From positions 248,001 to 312,000 of the forward strand of contig JADKIU010000003.1 of NCBI GenBank assembly GCA_016722565.1: a DNA stretch of 64,000 nt, read 5' to 3'. Shown in pieces: positions 1 through 7,456 of the stretch. The notes beneath the pieces are model-generated. The model saw only the letters and a program-made list of their open reading frames with translations, was not told the origin of the DNA and ran no database searches. The first letter of the stretch is position 1, and every line of letters begins with the position of its first letter. A program made the position numbers and the translations under genes. The stretch is from Bacteroidota bacterium (GTDB lineage: Bacteria; Bacteroidota; Bacteroidia; 2-12-FULL-35-15).

Positions 1-332
1 CTTACTTTATCCAAAATTTCGGCTTCCGACAATTCCCAACCTTCTTCCTTATTCTTTAATAAACGGGAATAGGAGCAAAATTTACAATCGAATACACAAA
101 TATTGGTCGGTTCGATATGGAAGTTTCTGTTGAAATACACATTATTTCCATTTTTTTGCTCACGTACAAAGTTTGCCAATGTTCCTAAAAAGCCCAATTC
201 GCCTTTTTCATACAAAAGCACCCCTTCATCAAACGTTATGCGCTGATTCCCGAGTACTTTTTCGGCAATTTTTTTTAAATCGTTGGAAAGTTTGGAATCC
301 AATAAAAGGGAAGAAATGGCTTGTGCTGACAT
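1..332 (-). CDS. mqnE: Aminofutalosine synthase MqnE (radical SAM), 5' part only
   Basis: The gene starts at an ATG at 332 and runs off the left edge, so only the first ~110 residues are visible. A radical-SAM 4Fe-4S motif of the form CxxxCxxC (CVFDCKFC) lies near residue 90, directly after HIEPTNI, a context I associate with MqnE of Bacteroidota rather than MqnC. MqnE joins an adenosyl radical to 3-enolpyruvoyl-oxybenzoate to make aminofutalosine, an early step of the futalosine route to menaquinone. The family is usually about 370-390 residues, so roughly a quarter is present. MqnC or another Mqn-type radical SAM enzyme is the main alternative. It is divergent from the response regulator that follows. 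Confidence 0.8.
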   Translation of the reverse strand, partial: MSAQAISSLLLDSKLSNDLKKIAEKVLGNQRITFDEGVLLYEKGELGFLGTLANFVREQKNGNNVYFNRNFHIEPTNICVFDCKFCSYSRLLKNKEEGWELSEAEILDKV

Positions 333-399
333 GAGAATAATTTAGGGTACAAATTTACGCTTTGTCCACTTTATTAACAAGCATAGAAAGTTTTTGTTT

Positions 400-407
400 T
401 ATCTTTG
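400..407 (+). promoter_or_regulatory. Bacteroidota -7 element (TATCTTTG) of the response regulator
   Basis: TATCTTTG matches the TAnnTTTG -7 consensus of the Bacteroidota primary sigma factor. It ends 7 bp before the ATG at 415, so transcription would start almost at the start codon and give a nearly leaderless mRNA. This also argues against the in-frame upstream ATG at 394. I see no good TTTG -33 element at 19-21 bp spacing. Confidence 0.5.
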
Positions 408-414
408 TACCCGT

Positions 415-1110
415 ATGAGCCAAAAGCGCATTTTATTAGTTGAAGACGAAGAGCATTTGCTTCAAACCATCCGCTTAAACCTGGAATTGGAAGGATATGA
501 CGTATCTACCGCCTCCAATGGCTTAGATGCGCTTAAAACCTTCCGAAATTACAATTTCAGCCTGATTATTCTGGATGTGATGCTGCCCGAAATGAATGGA
601 TTTGACGTTTGTGAGCAAATCCGGAAAGAAAACAGCAAAGTGCCCATTCTGTTTCTAACGGCCAAAGGCTCTAGCTCCGATAAAATTCAAGGGTTGAAAT
701 TGGGCGCAGATGACTATCTCACCAAACCGTTTAATCTGGAAGAATTGCTCCTGCGCATACAGATACTTGTGAAAAGAGGTAGCCAACAAAAAGAAACTGA
801 AAAAACGATTGAATCCTATACGTTTGGTAATAATATGGTGAATTTTATCACCTATGAAATTACCGGAGTAAGCGGCAAGTCAGAGATCAGCAAAAAAGAA
901 ATTGCGCTCTTAAAACTATTAATTGAACGTAAGGGAGAAGTCGTTTCACGAGAAGAAATTCTGGACTCCGTTTGGGGGAAGGATGCCTATCCATCATCAC
1001 GCACAATCGACAATTATATACTTGCTTTTCGGAAATATTTTGAAAAAAATCAACGGGAACCGATTCACTTCCACTCCATCAGAAGTGTGGGATATAAATT
1101 TACGGAGTAG
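415..1110 (+). CDS. OmpR/PhoB-family response regulator
   Basis: This is a DNA-binding response regulator of 231 residues. An N-terminal receiver domain (about 1-120) shows the acidic pocket E10/D11, the phosphoacceptor D54 in LIILDVMLPE, T82 and K104 in LTKPF. A C-terminal winged-helix domain (about 135-230) has the typical RxGEVVSREEIL and SRTIDNYILAFRKYF segments. I chose ATG 415 over ATG 394 because the receiver fold begins right after MSQKRILLVEDEE and the -7 promoter element overlaps the longer version. No histidine kinase is adjacent, so it is an orphan here and its signal is unknown. Confidence 0.9.
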   Translation: MSQKRILLVEDEEHLLQTIRLNLELEGYDVSTASNGLDALKTFRNYNFSLIILDVMLPEMNGFDVCEQIRKENSKVPILFLTAKGSSSDKIQGLKLGADDYLTKPFNLEELLLRIQILVKRGSQQKETEKTIESYTFGNNMVNFITYEITGVSGKSEISKKEIALLKLLIERKGEVVSREEILDSVWGKDAYPSSRTIDNYILAFRKYFEKNQREPIHFHSIRSVGYKFTE

Positions 1111-1175
1111 TTCTTACCAGAATTGTGTACATCAGAGTCGTCATTGCAATTAAAGAAACAAGGACATGAATAAGA

Positions 1176-1424
1176 TTACTTTGTTTTCTCCACTTTCACA
1201 GGTTCCTTCCCTTCCTCTTTCTCCATGGCTTCAATAATCACAAACATGACTAACAAAATCAACAAAATAACAATGAACACCTTTTTGTTTTTATAAAGCG
1301 GTGTTTTGTACAAAGGCTTTGTAGCTGACTGATAATTATACATCAACTTCTTAAAATCTTTATGCTTGTTGATTTGCTCGTCCGGCAAATCGGGTCTATC
1401 AATATTGAATTTCAAGTTCGACAT
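1176..1424 (-). CDS. Small single-pass membrane protein coupled to ECF sigma factor
   Basis: An 82-residue protein that I do not recognise. Residues 1-47 are polar, about 48-66 form one strongly hydrophobic helix (VFIVILLILLVMFVIIEAM), and the last 15 residues are highly charged (Lys/Glu). It has no cleavable signal peptide, so the N-terminus is likely cytoplasmic. Its ATG overlaps the stop codon of the upstream sigma factor by one base (TAATG), implying translational coupling. A short membrane protein made stoichiometrically with an ECF sigma factor is a candidate anti-sigma factor, but it lacks any recognisable zinc-binding anti-sigma (ZAS) motif; that role is inference from position only. 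Confidence 0.7.
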   Translation of the reverse strand: MSNLKFNIDRPDLPDEQINKHKDFKKLMYNYQSATKPLYKTPLYKNKKVFIVILLILLVMFVIIEAMEKEEGKEPVKVEKTK

Positions 1425-1984
1425 TATTTCTTGCTCAACACTTTTTTTAATTTATCTAAAATGCGATAGACTTTCACTTTCGCATTGTTCTCAGTAATAC
1501 CAATAATCGCACCGACTTCAGCAAAAGAACGTTTTTCGAAAAAACGAAGCTCTATTAATTGAACTTCATTTTCTTCTAATCCTTTTAATGCACTCATCAT
1601 TTGTTTAATTCCTTCTGCATTTTCCTCCAAGTCGGTTTCCTGAGCAATCTGCAAAATCCCGTTTTGATCCAAGCTTACCACCCTATTTGCATTATTTTTT
1701 CTAAAATACATATTAATTTCATTAAAGGCAATTCTGAATAACCAGGCAGAAAATGGAACTCCTTTATATTCGTATTGCTTCAGATTAATGAGTGCTTTTA
1801 AAAAAACCTGTGATGTGATATCAGCCGTTAGCTCTTCGTCTTCCGTTCTGCGATAAATAAATACGAAAATCGATTTATAATATTTATCGTACAAGACACC
1901 AAAACGCGCTGAATTTTCTTTAGCAGCATTTATTTGCTGCAATTCCTGCTGAATTTCGATATCCGATTTATGATGAGAGCTCAC
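1424..1984 (-). CDS. ECF-type RNA polymerase sigma-70 factor
   Basis: A 186-residue extracytoplasmic-function sigma factor with region 2 (about residues 25-95, including FIYRRTEDEELTADITSQVF and FSAWLFRIAFNEINMYFRK) and region 4 (about 130-182, including ELRFFEKRSFAEVGAIIGIT then the helix-turn-helix). It directs RNA polymerase to a specific regulon, usually envelope or stress genes. The start is GTG at 1984. The following small membrane gene overlaps its stop by one base, making a two-gene operon. The target promoters cannot be seen from here. Confidence 0.9.
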   Translation of the reverse strand: MSSHHKSDIEIQQELQQINAAKENSARFGVLYDKYYKSIFVFIYRRTEDEELTADITSQVFLKALINLKQYEYKGVPFSAWLFRIAFNEINMYFRKNNANRVVSLDQNGILQIAQETDLEENAEGIKQMMSALKGLEENEVQLIELRFFEKRSFAEVGAIIGITENNAKVKVYRILDKLKKVLSKK

Positions 1985-2046
1985 CGGTACAAATTAGTTT
2001 AGTTTAATAATGCAGTAAATGTAAGAAAGATACAGTAACCTTTAAT

Positions 2047-2077
2047 TTTGAAGATTTATCAATAAAAGTTACATTTG
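2047..2077 (+). promoter_or_regulatory. Bacteroidota-type promoter (TTTG-N19-TACATTTG)
   Basis: TTTG at 2047-2050 and TACATTTG at 2070-2077 are separated by 19 bp, matching the TTTG-N19-21-TAnnTTTG consensus. The predicted start site falls at about 2083, one or two bases before the ATG at 2085, so the lipoprotein/DUF218 operon mRNA would be nearly leaderless. Confidence 0.6.
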
Positions 2078-2084
2078 AGAATCT

Positions 2085-2894
2085 ATGAAACGTGGGATTT
2101 CTTCATTTGTTGTTTTGAAAGTGTTGTTGCTTTCTTTCATTACCCTCCTTTCCGGCTGTGCTGTTCGATCGGTATACGTACCTACCGTTGGGAATGTGCA
2201 ACTTTTCAACGAGCAAAAACAGGTGCAAGCCATCGGATATGTGGGAACCAACCATGTCGAACTATTAGCCGGCATGAACCCTATCAAACATTTTTCAATC
2301 GGAGTGAATGGCAGTTATGGAAAAGGCTTAGCCATTTACGAAGGACTGATAGGTGTTCACGGATATTCAAAAAATGAAGCAAAATGGCGATATGAACTCC
2401 TTGCTGGAGGAAATTACACCAACAACTCCTTACAACAAAAAAGCGTTTGGATCAACTTATTTAAAGAAGACAAATCCAACTACGAGACTATCGGCCGTTA
2501 CAACAAATATTTTATTCAACCATCATTCGGCTATTTCGGGAAAATGGAGATTTACAAAATTAACTACTCCTTTGCACTTTCTTGTCGCACCTCCTACATA
2601 GATTATAAAAAGTACATTTACCGTGAATTAAATGCCGACAGCACCCAATTGATGAACAATCCTGTTTATATTGTTAACAAGGAATTTTACAATAAAAGTT
2701 TGTACTTACTCGAACCATGTATAACGAATAAAGTCGGGATTAGAAACGTATCTGTTATTCTGGAAGGGCAATTTATGATTCCTTACTCTAAAGAAATCGA
2801 CATTCGATATACTAAATTTAGTCCGGTTTTTATTTTTAGTATTGGCTTTCAATACACATTTCTAATTAAAAAGCAAAAGAAGACGACCACATGA
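2085..2894 (+). CDS. Lipoprotein, likely outer-membrane beta-barrel-like, unknown function
   Basis: A 269-residue protein with a lipoprotein signal peptide ending in the lipobox LLSGC (Cys at residue 25). The rest alternates hydrophobic and polar residues with repeated short aromatic strands (for example YELLAGGNYT, YFIQPSFGYFG, VFIFSIGFQYTF at the C-terminus), which suggests beta-structure of the kind seen in small Bacteroidota outer-membrane proteins. I do not recognise the family. It overlaps the next gene by 4 bp (ATGA), so the two are translated together, and a strong promoter lies just upstream. Confidence 0.75.
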   Translation: MKRGISSFVVLKVLLLSFITLLSGCAVRSVYVPTVGNVQLFNEQKQVQAIGYVGTNHVELLAGMNPIKHFSIGVNGSYGKGLAIYEGLIGVHGYSKNEAKWRYELLAGGNYTNNSLQQKSVWINLFKEDKSNYETIGRYNKYFIQPSFGYFGKMEIYKINYSFALSCRTSYIDYKKYIYRELNADSTQLMNNPVYIVNKEFYNKSLYLLEPCITNKVGIRNVSVILEGQFMIPYSKEIDIRYTKFSPVFIFSIGFQYTFLIKKQKKTTT

Positions 2895-3523
2895 GACGAA
2901 TCGGATTCATCTTCTTTCTTTTCTTATTTCAGTCGTGTATCTTTTTTGGTACGCGTCAGAACAAGCATTATAAAAGTGTTGAACAAATCAAACCTATTGA
3001 TGTAATTATCGTCCCCGGCTTACCCTTATACAAAGGGCAATGGGATACGCTTCTCAAAGCACGCATTATTTGGTCCAGCTTTCTTTATAAAAAAGGGATT
3101 GCAAGCAATGTACTTTACTCAGGAAATGCAGTTTATACCGTTTGGAAAGAAGGCCCGTCCATGGCGTTGTATGCAAAACAACTAAACATAAAAAGTGAAC
3201 ATATTCTAATTGATACCATTGCCGAACACAGCACCGAAAACCTGTTTTACAGCTATTTTCAAGCAAAAAAAATGGGATTTAAAACCATTGCAGTCGCCAC
3301 CGATCCATTTCAATGTGCAATGCTTCAAAAATTTGCTAAGAAAAATTTAAAAGAAGAAATCTATTTCTTACCTATCATCTATGATAGCATCCGAGAGGAG
3401 ATGAAAATTGAATTATCAATTGACACAAACATTACCAAAGCAACTAATTTTATTCCATTAGAGCAACGGCAAGATTATAAAGAAAGATTAAATGGAACGA
3501 GAGGAAAACATATTCCAAAGTAA
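2891..3523 (+). CDS. DUF218 / YdcF-like (SanA/ElyC superfamily) envelope protein
   Basis: A 210-residue protein with a hydrophobic N-terminal segment (residues 1-20, possibly a lipoprotein signal with Cys in FLFQSC). From residue 35 it matches the DUF218 fold: a first strand VDVIIVPG-type segment (IDVIIVPGLPLY), the ARIIWSSFLY helix, and the conserved AEHSTENLFYS motif equivalent to the family's E-x-ST-x-EN. Members such as SanA, YdcF and ElyC are linked to envelope integrity and peptidoglycan precursor metabolism, but the reaction is not known. It overlaps the upstream lipoprotein by 4 bp and ends 3 bp from the convergent nuclease gene. Confidence 0.8.
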   Translation: MRRIGFIFFLFLFQSCIFFGTRQNKHYKSVEQIKPIDVIIVPGLPLYKGQWDTLLKARIIWSSFLYKKGIASNVLYSGNAVYTVWKEGPSMALYAKQLNIKSEHILIDTIAEHSTENLFYSYFQAKKMGFKTIAVATDPFQCAMLQKFAKKNLKEEIYFLPIIYDSIREEMKIELSIDTNITKATNFIPLEQRQDYKERLNGTRGKHIPK

Positions 3524-3526
3524 TCA

Positions 3527-6418
3527 CTAACGATTACACACGCCTTTAAATGCGCAATATTCACAATGGTCTTTTTCCTTTGTTTGAACAAACGGGTGTT
3601 CTCCATCAAAAATTTCAGTCATTAAAACGACCAATTGTTTTTCGTATTCTGCCAATACGTTAATGTTGAGGCTTGCCGACTCATTTACTTTCACAGTTTT
3701 TAATCCGGCACTCAACTCTCTGAAGGTTATAATTCCTGAAACAATGTTCTCCTGAATTGCAGGATTCATCTTTTGGTACAACCATGCATACGTTAGTAGC
3801 TGAAAACTTTTTGCCAATGTTGTATTCGTTCGCAGTTCATCCCATTCATCAAATTTCAATTCCTTATTATCTGCAATACCTGTTTTATAATCGACAATAC
3901 GTGTTAAACTACCTACGCTATCTACCCGATCGGCTTTTCCTTTTATCTTAACTTCTTGTCCGGCTATTGAAAGTACACTTTCCAATTCTGTTTCTAATGC
4001 TTTAATGATAATAGGAGTTGCATTTTTTTCTGCTAACTGAATATTTTTAATTTCAGCATCTAAAAAATTATGAATGAACTTCAGCGCCACTTTAATGGTC
4101 AATAGGTTTTTTCCAAAATTAACTTCGGTATCACTGAATTCTTTTTTAAACAAGGTAATGGTGGTTGACTCCACCAGCTTTTTCATTTCCTTGATATCTG
4201 CTTCTTGAATTTTCTTGCCGACAAACGGTTTGTAAAAAGATTCCAGTGCCTCATGAATCACATTCCCTAAGGTATCTGCACCAATGGTTTCTTCAATCTC
4301 ATCAGCCTCTTTTAAGCCTGCAATGGCATGAAAATAAAATTGCAGGGAACAATTCCGATAAATGTTTAACAACGAAGGTGAAAAACCATACTCCGCTTTC
4401 GCTTTCAATTTTTCTCGAATCGCCTCCGACTTTTCGATCGAAATTACATTTTCAATACCATTATTAATAATCGGGATACTCACCAACGTTTCGGTGATTG
4501 TAACATTGGGATTTACTTTCGGAAGCTCATAAATTAATTGCGTTAAAAAACGACTCTTCTCCCCGCTTCCCAATGCATCACTTTCGGTATTGTACAACAG
4601 ATGAATGTTTGTAGCTCTTTGCAATAAACGGTAAAAGTGATATGAAAAAATCGAATCTTTATCGCCATACGTGGGTAAACCGAACACCCGCTTCAATTCA
4701 AAAGGTATAAAAGAATTTACCGCTTTCCCGGATGGTAAAATATCTTCATTGCAGGAAAGCAAAATCACATTTTTGAAATCCAAAGTACGAGTTTCCAACA
4801 TCCCCATCACTTGTAAACCCAAGAGCGGCTCCCCATAAAAGGGCAATGTACTGGTACGTACAATTTGATTCACCAAGCTTCTAAACGTTTTTAAATCACC
4901 CACTGATTCAGGATATTGCTCCATCAACACTTGAATGCGTTTAATAATTTTGGTAAAAGCAAACAAATATTCTAATTCCAAACTGGCTTTATTCTCTTCC
5001 ACATCGCCCTGTTGTAATACAATTCCATCTTTTAATATTTCGATCGTATAATGTACACAAGCGATTGCATCAGCAGGTGTTTCCCAGTGTTTAAACAAAC
5101 CACTGATCACATCATATTCTTTCTCACAGTCAAACTCAACAAAAAGCCCTTTGAGCATTTTAAGATTAGCAAAAACAATATTTCGCTGTTGTAAAGCCAA
5201 TAACACTTTTCGTAATGGATAATTTGCCGACACTACTCCCAGGGCGGTTGCACTGTATGCGTGACTAAGTAGCTTAATAATATCGCTATGGTAAAAACTA
5301 TAGTTTGATTTCCCTTGTGCTAATTTCAGTCCGGTTTCATGCATTGCAAAAATCAAATCAAAATAGCCTGCAACAGGAGTGTTTTTAAGAGGATATCCCA
5401 TCGTGACGTTGATATCCTTTAAATTTTCGGGTAAAGAATGCAAAACAGGAAATAATAAATTCTCATCCGCCAAAACAATTGCGGTTTCTTGCAAAAGCGG
5501 ATCTGTTTTTTTTATTTCATTAATTAAACTTCCTGCAACCTTTGCCTGTGCAATGTTTTTTGCAGCACCGATAACAGTAATCGATTTCTGCTCGGCAGAC
5601 AACAACGTTTCCTCTATGGTAATATTTTTTATCGATGTATCACTTGGAAGTGCTTTCGAAAATTTACCGGATTGTTTGTATTTGCGAATGAATCGACCTG
5701 CCTCCTGATTTACATTATTGACATAATAAGAATCAGTATCCCAAATAATTTCTGCTTTATCCGCATTGAGTAACTTTTCAATGATCTCTTCTTCGGCTTT
5801 GTTGAGGGCATTAAATCCTGCAAAAATTATCTTCTTCCAAGGATATTTACCAACACGCTCCTCCACACAATCCGCCACTATGCGATACGCTAAGCCTTGA
5901 TATGCCTGATGCTGTTCTAACAAGCGTTTTGTAAAATGCTCGTAATATTCACCCAACAATTTCCAAAATTCAAGGTATTGCTTTTGAAAATCTGTGAGCG
6001 TTTCTTCGGAGTTTAAGCTCCAGGCTTCCAACTCTTTTATATCTTTCAGATTTCCGAACAATTGCTTGGAATCGACCAGATATCTGTCCAATTCATTAAA
6101 ATCACTTAAAAGTATCTGTCCCCATTTGCTGAATTCGTCAAACGTTTCAATTTCTCTTTTGCCAATCGTTTTTACGGTTTCATACAATTCAAAAAGCAAA
6201 GTTGTAGAATCCGCCACTTCCAGCTCGGCTAATACCGACACAAAATCTTCGGTTGCCAGTATCTCCGGACTCCAGAATGTTTTTTTTAGTTTTTTAGAAA
6301 AATGCGTTTTGAGAAACAACCCAGCTCTTCGGTTAGGTAATACAATGCATAATTCGCTGATATCATCACCATATTTCTGGTGAAGATAATCGACCGTTTT
6401 TTCGAGGAATGACTGCAT
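3527..6418 (-). CDS. PD-(D/E)XK nuclease family protein, AddB-like
   Basis: A 963-residue protein resembling the AddB/RexB half of recombination helicase-nucleases. The N-terminal region lacks a functional Walker A motif but keeps helicase-like architecture; the C-terminal ~300 residues carry a PD-(D/E)XK nuclease core (KADRVDSV...RIVDYKTG). An iron-sulphur clasp is suggested by Cys in NCSLQFYFH near residue 675 and the C-terminal cluster CEYCAFKGVC (Cys952, 955, 961). With its AddA-like partner (9687-12867) it would process double-strand ends for RecA loading. The two genes are normally adjacent in this phylum; here about 3 kb with a metallopeptidase and two small genes lies between them. 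Confidence 0.85.
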   Translation of the reverse strand: MQSFLEKTVDYLHQKYGDDISELCIVLPNRRAGLFLKTHFSKKLKKTFWSPEILATEDFVSVLAELEVADSTTLLFELYETVKTIGKREIETFDEFSKWGQILLSDFNELDRYLVDSKQLFGNLKDIKELEAWSLNSEETLTDFQKQYLEFWKLLGEYYEHFTKRLLEQHQAYQGLAYRIVADCVEERVGKYPWKKIIFAGFNALNKAEEEIIEKLLNADKAEIIWDTDSYYVNNVNQEAGRFIRKYKQSGKFSKALPSDTSIKNITIEETLLSAEQKSITVIGAAKNIAQAKVAGSLINEIKKTDPLLQETAIVLADENLLFPVLHSLPENLKDINVTMGYPLKNTPVAGYFDLIFAMHETGLKLAQGKSNYSFYHSDIIKLLSHAYSATALGVVSANYPLRKVLLALQQRNIVFANLKMLKGLFVEFDCEKEYDVISGLFKHWETPADAIACVHYTIEILKDGIVLQQGDVEENKASLELEYLFAFTKIIKRIQVLMEQYPESVGDLKTFRSLVNQIVRTSTLPFYGEPLLGLQVMGMLETRTLDFKNVILLSCNEDILPSGKAVNSFIPFELKRVFGLPTYGDKDSIFSYHFYRLLQRATNIHLLYNTESDALGSGEKSRFLTQLIYELPKVNPNVTITETLVSIPIINNGIENVISIEKSEAIREKLKAKAEYGFSPSLLNIYRNCSLQFYFHAIAGLKEADEIEETIGADTLGNVIHEALESFYKPFVGKKIQEADIKEMKKLVESTTITLFKKEFSDTEVNFGKNLLTIKVALKFIHNFLDAEIKNIQLAEKNATPIIIKALETELESVLSIAGQEVKIKGKADRVDSVGSLTRIVDYKTGIADNKELKFDEWDELRTNTTLAKSFQLLTYAWLYQKMNPAIQENIVSGIITFRELSAGLKTVKVNESASLNINVLAEYEKQLVVLMTEIFDGEHPFVQTKEKDHCEYCAFKGVCNR

Positions 6419-6545
6419 GAATGACCTTTTCTAAAATTATTCTTATAAAATGTAAATATAAAAATACTAATTGGTAATATTGGCACGTTATATGAATTCA
6501 ATCGACATTTAGTAAGTATTCACGAATTCCTAAAACCTTACAATT

Positions 6546-7178
6546 ATGAGCAAATCATCATTCTTCCTTTTCGTTTTTGCAACAATTGTTAGTACAACTA
6601 CTTTGTCAGCACAATCCGATGCTTGTCCAAGTTGGAACAAAAAACAAGCAAAAACAAGCACCAATTATGCGGCATTGAGTAAGCGCTCTGCTGCTGACAA
6701 CACCTCCGATTTCAGCAAACCTAAATATCAAAGCATTTATGCAAAAAATACAGCATCAACAACAATTTCTAAACGTGGAAGAGCATATTCAGCGCCTGCA
6801 AAAGCAGCACCAGCAAAAGCTGAGAAACGAGTAGCAACTGTTCCCGAACAAAAAAATACCTCCAGCAAAGCTATCCGTACCCCGGTAAACGAGGAAGAGG
6901 CTAAAAAGGCTATTTTAACAGAAGAAGAAAACAAAACAACGCCAGAAACTGAAAAAGAAACGGCTACAAAAACGGCAGAAATACCTACCGCTGCAAACGA
7001 AGCAACTCCTTCTGCGGCAAAGGCATCAGGAAAAGGAAAAGAAAAAACTGCTGCAACCCTTAAAAAAGAAAAACAAGCAGAAGCAGCAAAAAGCAGCCAA
7101 CAAAAACAACAACGAAAAGCAGCTGTAAGAAAATTACGAATCGGGAAAAAGAAAGCGACCGACTGCCCTGACTTTTAA
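6546..7178 (+). CDS. Secreted Ala/Lys/Glu/Thr-rich low-complexity protein
   Basis: A 210-residue protein with a clear signal peptide (cleavage likely after LSAQ, residue 22). The mature part is highly charged and low-complexity, with runs such as APAKAAPAKAEKR and EEENKTTPETEKETATKTAE, resembling a disordered linker or periplasmic spacer. Single cysteines sit near each end (DACPSW at about 27 and ATDCPDF at the C-terminus), which could form one disulphide. I do not recognise a family. It is followed after 3 bp by a small gene, and the pair ends at a shared terminator. Confidence 0.7.
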   Translation: MSKSSFFLFVFATIVSTTTLSAQSDACPSWNKKQAKTSTNYAALSKRSAADNTSDFSKPKYQSIYAKNTASTTISKRGRAYSAPAKAAPAKAEKRVATVPEQKNTSSKAIRTPVNEEEAKKAILTEEENKTTPETEKETATKTAEIPTAANEATPSAAKASGKGKEKTAATLKKEKQAEAAKSSQQKQQRKAAVRKLRIGKKKATDCPDF

Positions 7179-7181
7179 TCT

Positions 7182-7421
7182 ATGGAAACAAGCTATCCGC
7201 AATACCGGAAATATTTAAACAACAAATCGTTCTTTAAAATCGTTTCTCCTACCGAATGGGAAGAAATTCAAATCATCGGAAGTAGGTACATCTTAAATAC
7301 CTTTACTGTGAAAATTCTACCGGATAGAAATTTCATGCAGGATATGACATTTGATTATAAAGATAATTGGGAAGTGATAACAGAAACAGAATATGAACAA
7401 AAAAAAGACCTTGTTAAATAG
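7182..7421 (+). CDS. Small conserved-looking hypothetical protein
   Basis: A 79-residue soluble protein with no signal peptide or membrane segment, starting 3 bp after the preceding stop. It is rich in aromatic residues (YPQYRKYLNN, FFKIVSPTEWEEI, DNWEVITETEYEQ). I do not recognise it. Coding status is supported by its tight spacing to the upstream gene and by the terminator that overlaps its stop codon. Confidence 0.65.
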   Translation: METSYPQYRKYLNNKSFFKIVSPTEWEEIQIIGSRYILNTFTVKILPDRNFMQDMTFDYKDNWEVITETEYEQKKDLVK

Positions 7422-7436
7422 CAACAAGGTCTTTTT
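7402..7436. terminator. Bidirectional rho-independent terminator
   Basis: A 14-bp perfect stem (AAAAAGACCTTGTT / AACAAGGTCTTTTT) with a 7-nt loop. It overlaps the stop codon of the 79-residue gene and lies 21 bp from the end of the convergent M13 peptidase gene. A and T runs on the two sides allow it to act in both directions. Confidence 0.85.
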
Positions 7437-7456
7437 CATTCACAAACAATATTTCA

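Noticed and set aside
3066..3266. Small antisense ORF inside the DUF218 gene
   Set aside because: Opposite-strand shadow of a well-supported gene with no motif of its own.
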